NCBI GenBank assembly: GCA_963693365.1
Contig: CAVNZM010000014.1
Coordinates: 5,208,001-5,272,000 of the forward strand
Origin: Amoebidium appalachense
Lineage: Eukaryota > Ichthyosporea
Reading direction: 5' to 3'
DNA: 64,000 bases
Position numbers and translations under genes: made by a program. Below are positions 55,701 through 64,000 of this stretch, piece by piece. Below the pieces are notes generated by a model that saw only the letters and a list, made by a program, of their open reading frames with translations, ran no database searches and had not been told where the DNA came from. Each line of letters opens with the position of its first letter. The stretch's first letter is position 1.

Positions 55701-57018
55701 ATTTCACTCACACGTGTACGCAACGGGCGCGAACGTGCACACACACATCTGTACACAGGCCAGACACATCTCGGACAAGTTTCTAAATCTTCCTATCAGG
55801 CACAAAACAACATAACTGGTCACCCACATTATAAACCAAAGGATATGTAGTGTGACCTCGTAGCCCAAGTCGCGTACATGTGTGTTCTCTTTCAACACCG
55901 GGTGGCAATGCCAAGCGTTTAGGCTTCTCCTCAGGCAGAAATGGGTGGGAGGTAGCTTGTGCTGCGCTGATGATACTCTGTGTTTGACCAAACAACTCGT
56001 GCGCATGCATATGCATGGCAGATGCTCGTGAGTGTACACACGTCAGTTCACAAACCACATGGTGTTTCTGTAAGACTGTGTGTGTGTGTGTGCACGCGCG
56101 CGCGCGCGTGTGTGTGTGTTTGTGTGTGTGCGCGTGCGTGTGTAAGCACGTGTGCATGTGCGCGCGCGCGTGTGTGTGTGTGTGTGTGTGCATGTGTGTA
56201 TGCACGTTAGTGTTCGGCATCAAGGGGTAGGAATCAAGAAAGACTTGTGCGACAACCCAAATCCTGCATTCCTTACGTAGTTAACCTTTATAAACTAGCA
56301 CGAAAGCTCTAGGGGGGGTCACATGAGAGAGGGTGGCTTGTATTGTGTGCTGCTGGCTCTCAAAGAGGTGGATACTGTACTCCTCACTGTGGTTGTGAGT
56401 GTGTGCCGTGAAGGAGTGGCAGCATTGTGAGGTGGTGTTAGCTCGTCGGGGAAAGAAAGGGGGAGAGGGGGAGAGGGGGGGGGAGGGGGGGGGTTGTTAC
56501 ACATAATGGGTCTTTACCAGGAATGTCGGTGAATGGGCGGTTTGGGAAGCTTCGTGTCCGTGCCTGCAGGACGGTAGGAGAGCATACACGGCAGCACTTG
56601 TGCAGTATACGTACGTACAACACGGACAATATCATGTCTTATTCCCCCCCTCCACACGCTTCCCCCCCTCCCTCCCCCCTCCCCCCCGTTTTTATCCCAC
56701 CTCCGCCCCTCCCTCCCCCCTCCCCCTCAAACCACGACACCACCACCATCCTCCAACAGCAGTGGTTTACCCCACGACCAGTTTTTGTGCTATCAGCGTG
56801 TTGGCAAGATCCAATGCAGAAAACTTACGGAGGCCATGATTGCTTTGTTTGCAGCCCCCTCGTCATTCCCACCGCCCCATCCCGCGGAGAAAACCACCAT
56901 CTTAAGGGGTGGGGTTGGCTTCGTTTACTTCTTAAAGAAATGGCCCCTCACCCCCCCCCCCCTCCCCCCCCCCCCCCCCCGGACGCCCCCCTCCCTCCCT
57001 CCCCCTCCTCCTCAACCC

Positions 57019-57020
57019 CC

Positions 57021-57055
<35 letters not shown>

Positions 57056-57082
57056 CCCCCCCCCCCCCCCCCCCCCCCCCCC
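57019..57082 (+). repeat. Long C-run
   Basis: About 60 bp of C with a single T interruption, after further C-rich tracts from 56950. Confidence 0.9.
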
Positions 57083-57380
57083 GCCCCCAGGAAATCCATG
57101 GGAGGCCTTAAATCTGTCGCTGAGTTTGGAAAAGTCCAAGTTACTTAGCTACTTAGGCCTAGCTTGAGATATGGAGGGAGGGTTTGAGAGGGAGGGTTGG
57201 TTTTAAGAGGGAGGGAGGGTTTGAGAGACGGAGGGAGGAACGGAGGGAGATCAAGTTGGGACGGAGAGATCTTAAGAGAACCAGGAAGCAAGAGAAGTAC
57301 TGTGTGTGTAGGTGGATAGGTGGCTAGGTGGGTGGGTTTGGTTTGCGTGGGTGTGTGAACCTATCGGATACATTAAGTAT

Positions 57381-57480
57381 CAGAAAATGGGTGTGCAACC
57401 CACAAACGATCCGTGGACCAGCGTTGATGTGCCAGAAAATGGATATGCCACCCACAAACGATCCGTGGACCAGCGTTGAT
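57381..57480 (+). repeat. 52-bp tandem duplication
   Basis: CAGAAAATGGGTGTGCAACC and the following CACAAACGATCCGTGGACCA occur twice with a 52-bp period. The copies differ at about three positions. No function recognised. Confidence 0.9.
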
Positions 57481-57744
57481 CATACAGTTCCGTTTCCACA
57501 TGCAAACGACGGAAACGAGAAAATGCAGTTTCGGCAGCATTTGTGATTCAACATGATTTGCAACTTCGGTGGGTTTTTAAGAAAATTTCATTATAGGAAT
57601 TTTCTGTTTCTCTTTCTATCTTCATCACATTCAATCAGTCAGCGTCATGTTGGTGCTACCTTGGTCCCAACTGAGCCCTGCCACGGCCTGCCACGACCGT
57701 GCACAAAACGAAAGTTCCGGTTCGAAATATACGGTGCGTAGCTA

Positions 57745-57839
57745 ACCAATCAAAGAAATTCTATATTTGATTGGTCAAAACATCGCTATATTGCTTTCAA
57801 GATTTCTAAGTTGTAATTCGTTTACATGTCTATAAAATA
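57745..57839 (+). promoter_or_regulatory. Palindromic CCAAT pair and TATA box upstream of the RGS-like gene
   Basis: ACCAATCAAA (57745-57754) and its complement TTTGATTGGT (57766-57775) flank an 11-nt spacer. TATAAAATA follows at 57831-57839. The ATG at 58178 would be preceded by a leader of about 310 nt. This is the clearest example of the CCAAT-pair plus TATA arrangement in the window. Confidence 0.65.
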
Positions 57840-58177
57840 GCCGTATTTGGCTATTTAGTGTGTGTGAAAGCTATTGATTCGCTCTATATCATGTTGCTGT
57901 ACATGTCACTCTTTTCCAGTGCGAACGCACAAACTGCGAAGGTCCAGCGTACGTGGAGCACACAGTTGTAGTGTTTGAAAGCCTCGAGCTCATACATACA
58001 GGCAGATAGATATATCCAATCTTCTGAAAAACCTCATTTTTATTAATATATTGAAGCATATCCCCTATAATACATATTTACATCTGCAAGCAATCCTTTT
58101 AAGCAGATCCACAGCGTTGCCCACGTACTGTAACAGTTTACTTACTGCAACATCTAGATCCTTCAACACAATCGAAA

Positions 58178-63612
<5,435 letters not shown>

Positions 63613-63961
63613 GCTTTGTGTGTGTGTTAGGCTATCCCGTTCATTCAGTGTAGTATGACCGACCCCTATTGGCGTGCATTTCAAATGCATTTTTCTACCA
63701 TCCCCCCTCCGGCTTGCCACAGCCAAATCAGGGTGGCACGCGCTTTTTTACAAACACCCGCTTAAAGTTTCAAATAAGGTAATTTGAATACAAACTTTAC
63801 GTTAACAGGATATCGTTATATCCGGAAACGATTAAATTATGGATGGAGTAGTATATCAAGCCAGAGACCTACCTAATAAGTTACACACAGGTTTGCTTCT
63901 AAGCTTAAAGTTTATCTTTTAGGCCCTTTTTGCATGCCAGCAAGAGGAACGGGCTGCGTGT

Positions 63962-64000
<39 letters not shown>
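63613..64000 (+). other. 3' flank of the RGS-like gene
   Basis: Unique AT-rich sequence with no gene seen. It ends in a (GT)n tract from about 63966 that runs off the window edge. No consensus AATAAA was found near the stop. Confidence 0.6.

Noticed and set aside
56523-56860. Possible exons with acceptor and donor-like ends
   Set aside because: The open pieces have no consistent phase with each other or with the RGS-like gene downstream, and no recognisable domain.

Overview
The window is eukaryotic nuclear DNA, most likely from a unicellular relative of animals. The best lineage clue is a complete cortactin gene, a holozoan Arp2/3 regulator, together with a METTL6-type tRNA methyltransferase, a TOPORS-like RING gene and a probable RGS-like gene. 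Long spliceosomal introns and an extreme load of homopolymer G/C, (GT)n/(CA)n and (CT)n tracts suggest an ichthyosporean-like genome. That lineage call is inference from gene content and architecture, not a measured phylogeny.

Layout. 1-2.1 kb: part of a minus-strand RING-finger gene whose two RING exons flank an apparent U12-type AT-AC intron. 4.0-4.5 kb: weak minus-strand ORF. 4.9-9.2 kb: nine-exon plus-strand gene for a 451-aa Ser/Pro-rich protein of unknown function. 9.8-10.9 kb: giant CT microsatellite. 11.4-16.9 kb: METTL6 ortholog (six exons), preceded by a possible small spliced ORF. 18.9-20.4 kb: intronless minus-strand MYND-finger gene broken by one frameshift in a homopolymer. 21.7-33.0 kb: transposon block made of Ty1/copia fragments and one LINE nested inside a near-identical LINE. 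33.4-35.0 kb: DIRS-type retroelement fragment with a 68-bp perfect hairpin. 38.4-48.8 kb: cortactin (12 exons) with a MITE-like element in an intron. 54.0-55.0 kb: intronless single C2H2 zinc-finger regulator. 58.2-63.6 kb: five-exon gene with two tandem RGS-like helical modules.

Common themes. Many introns of the plus-strand genes have G/GT-rich sequence after the donor and C/CA-rich sequence before the acceptor. At least two dispersed families of about 70-130 bp recur within introns next to C-runs. Several likely promoters combine CCAAT boxes, often as inverted pairs, with a TATA box. Cortactin (actin branching) and the RGS-like protein (G-protein signalling) would act in the cytoplasm or cortex. 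METTL6 modifies tRNA. The RING, MYND and C2H2 proteins are likely regulators. No operon-like linkage is expected or seen. Splice sites were placed by reading frame, consensus and family similarity, without transcript data.
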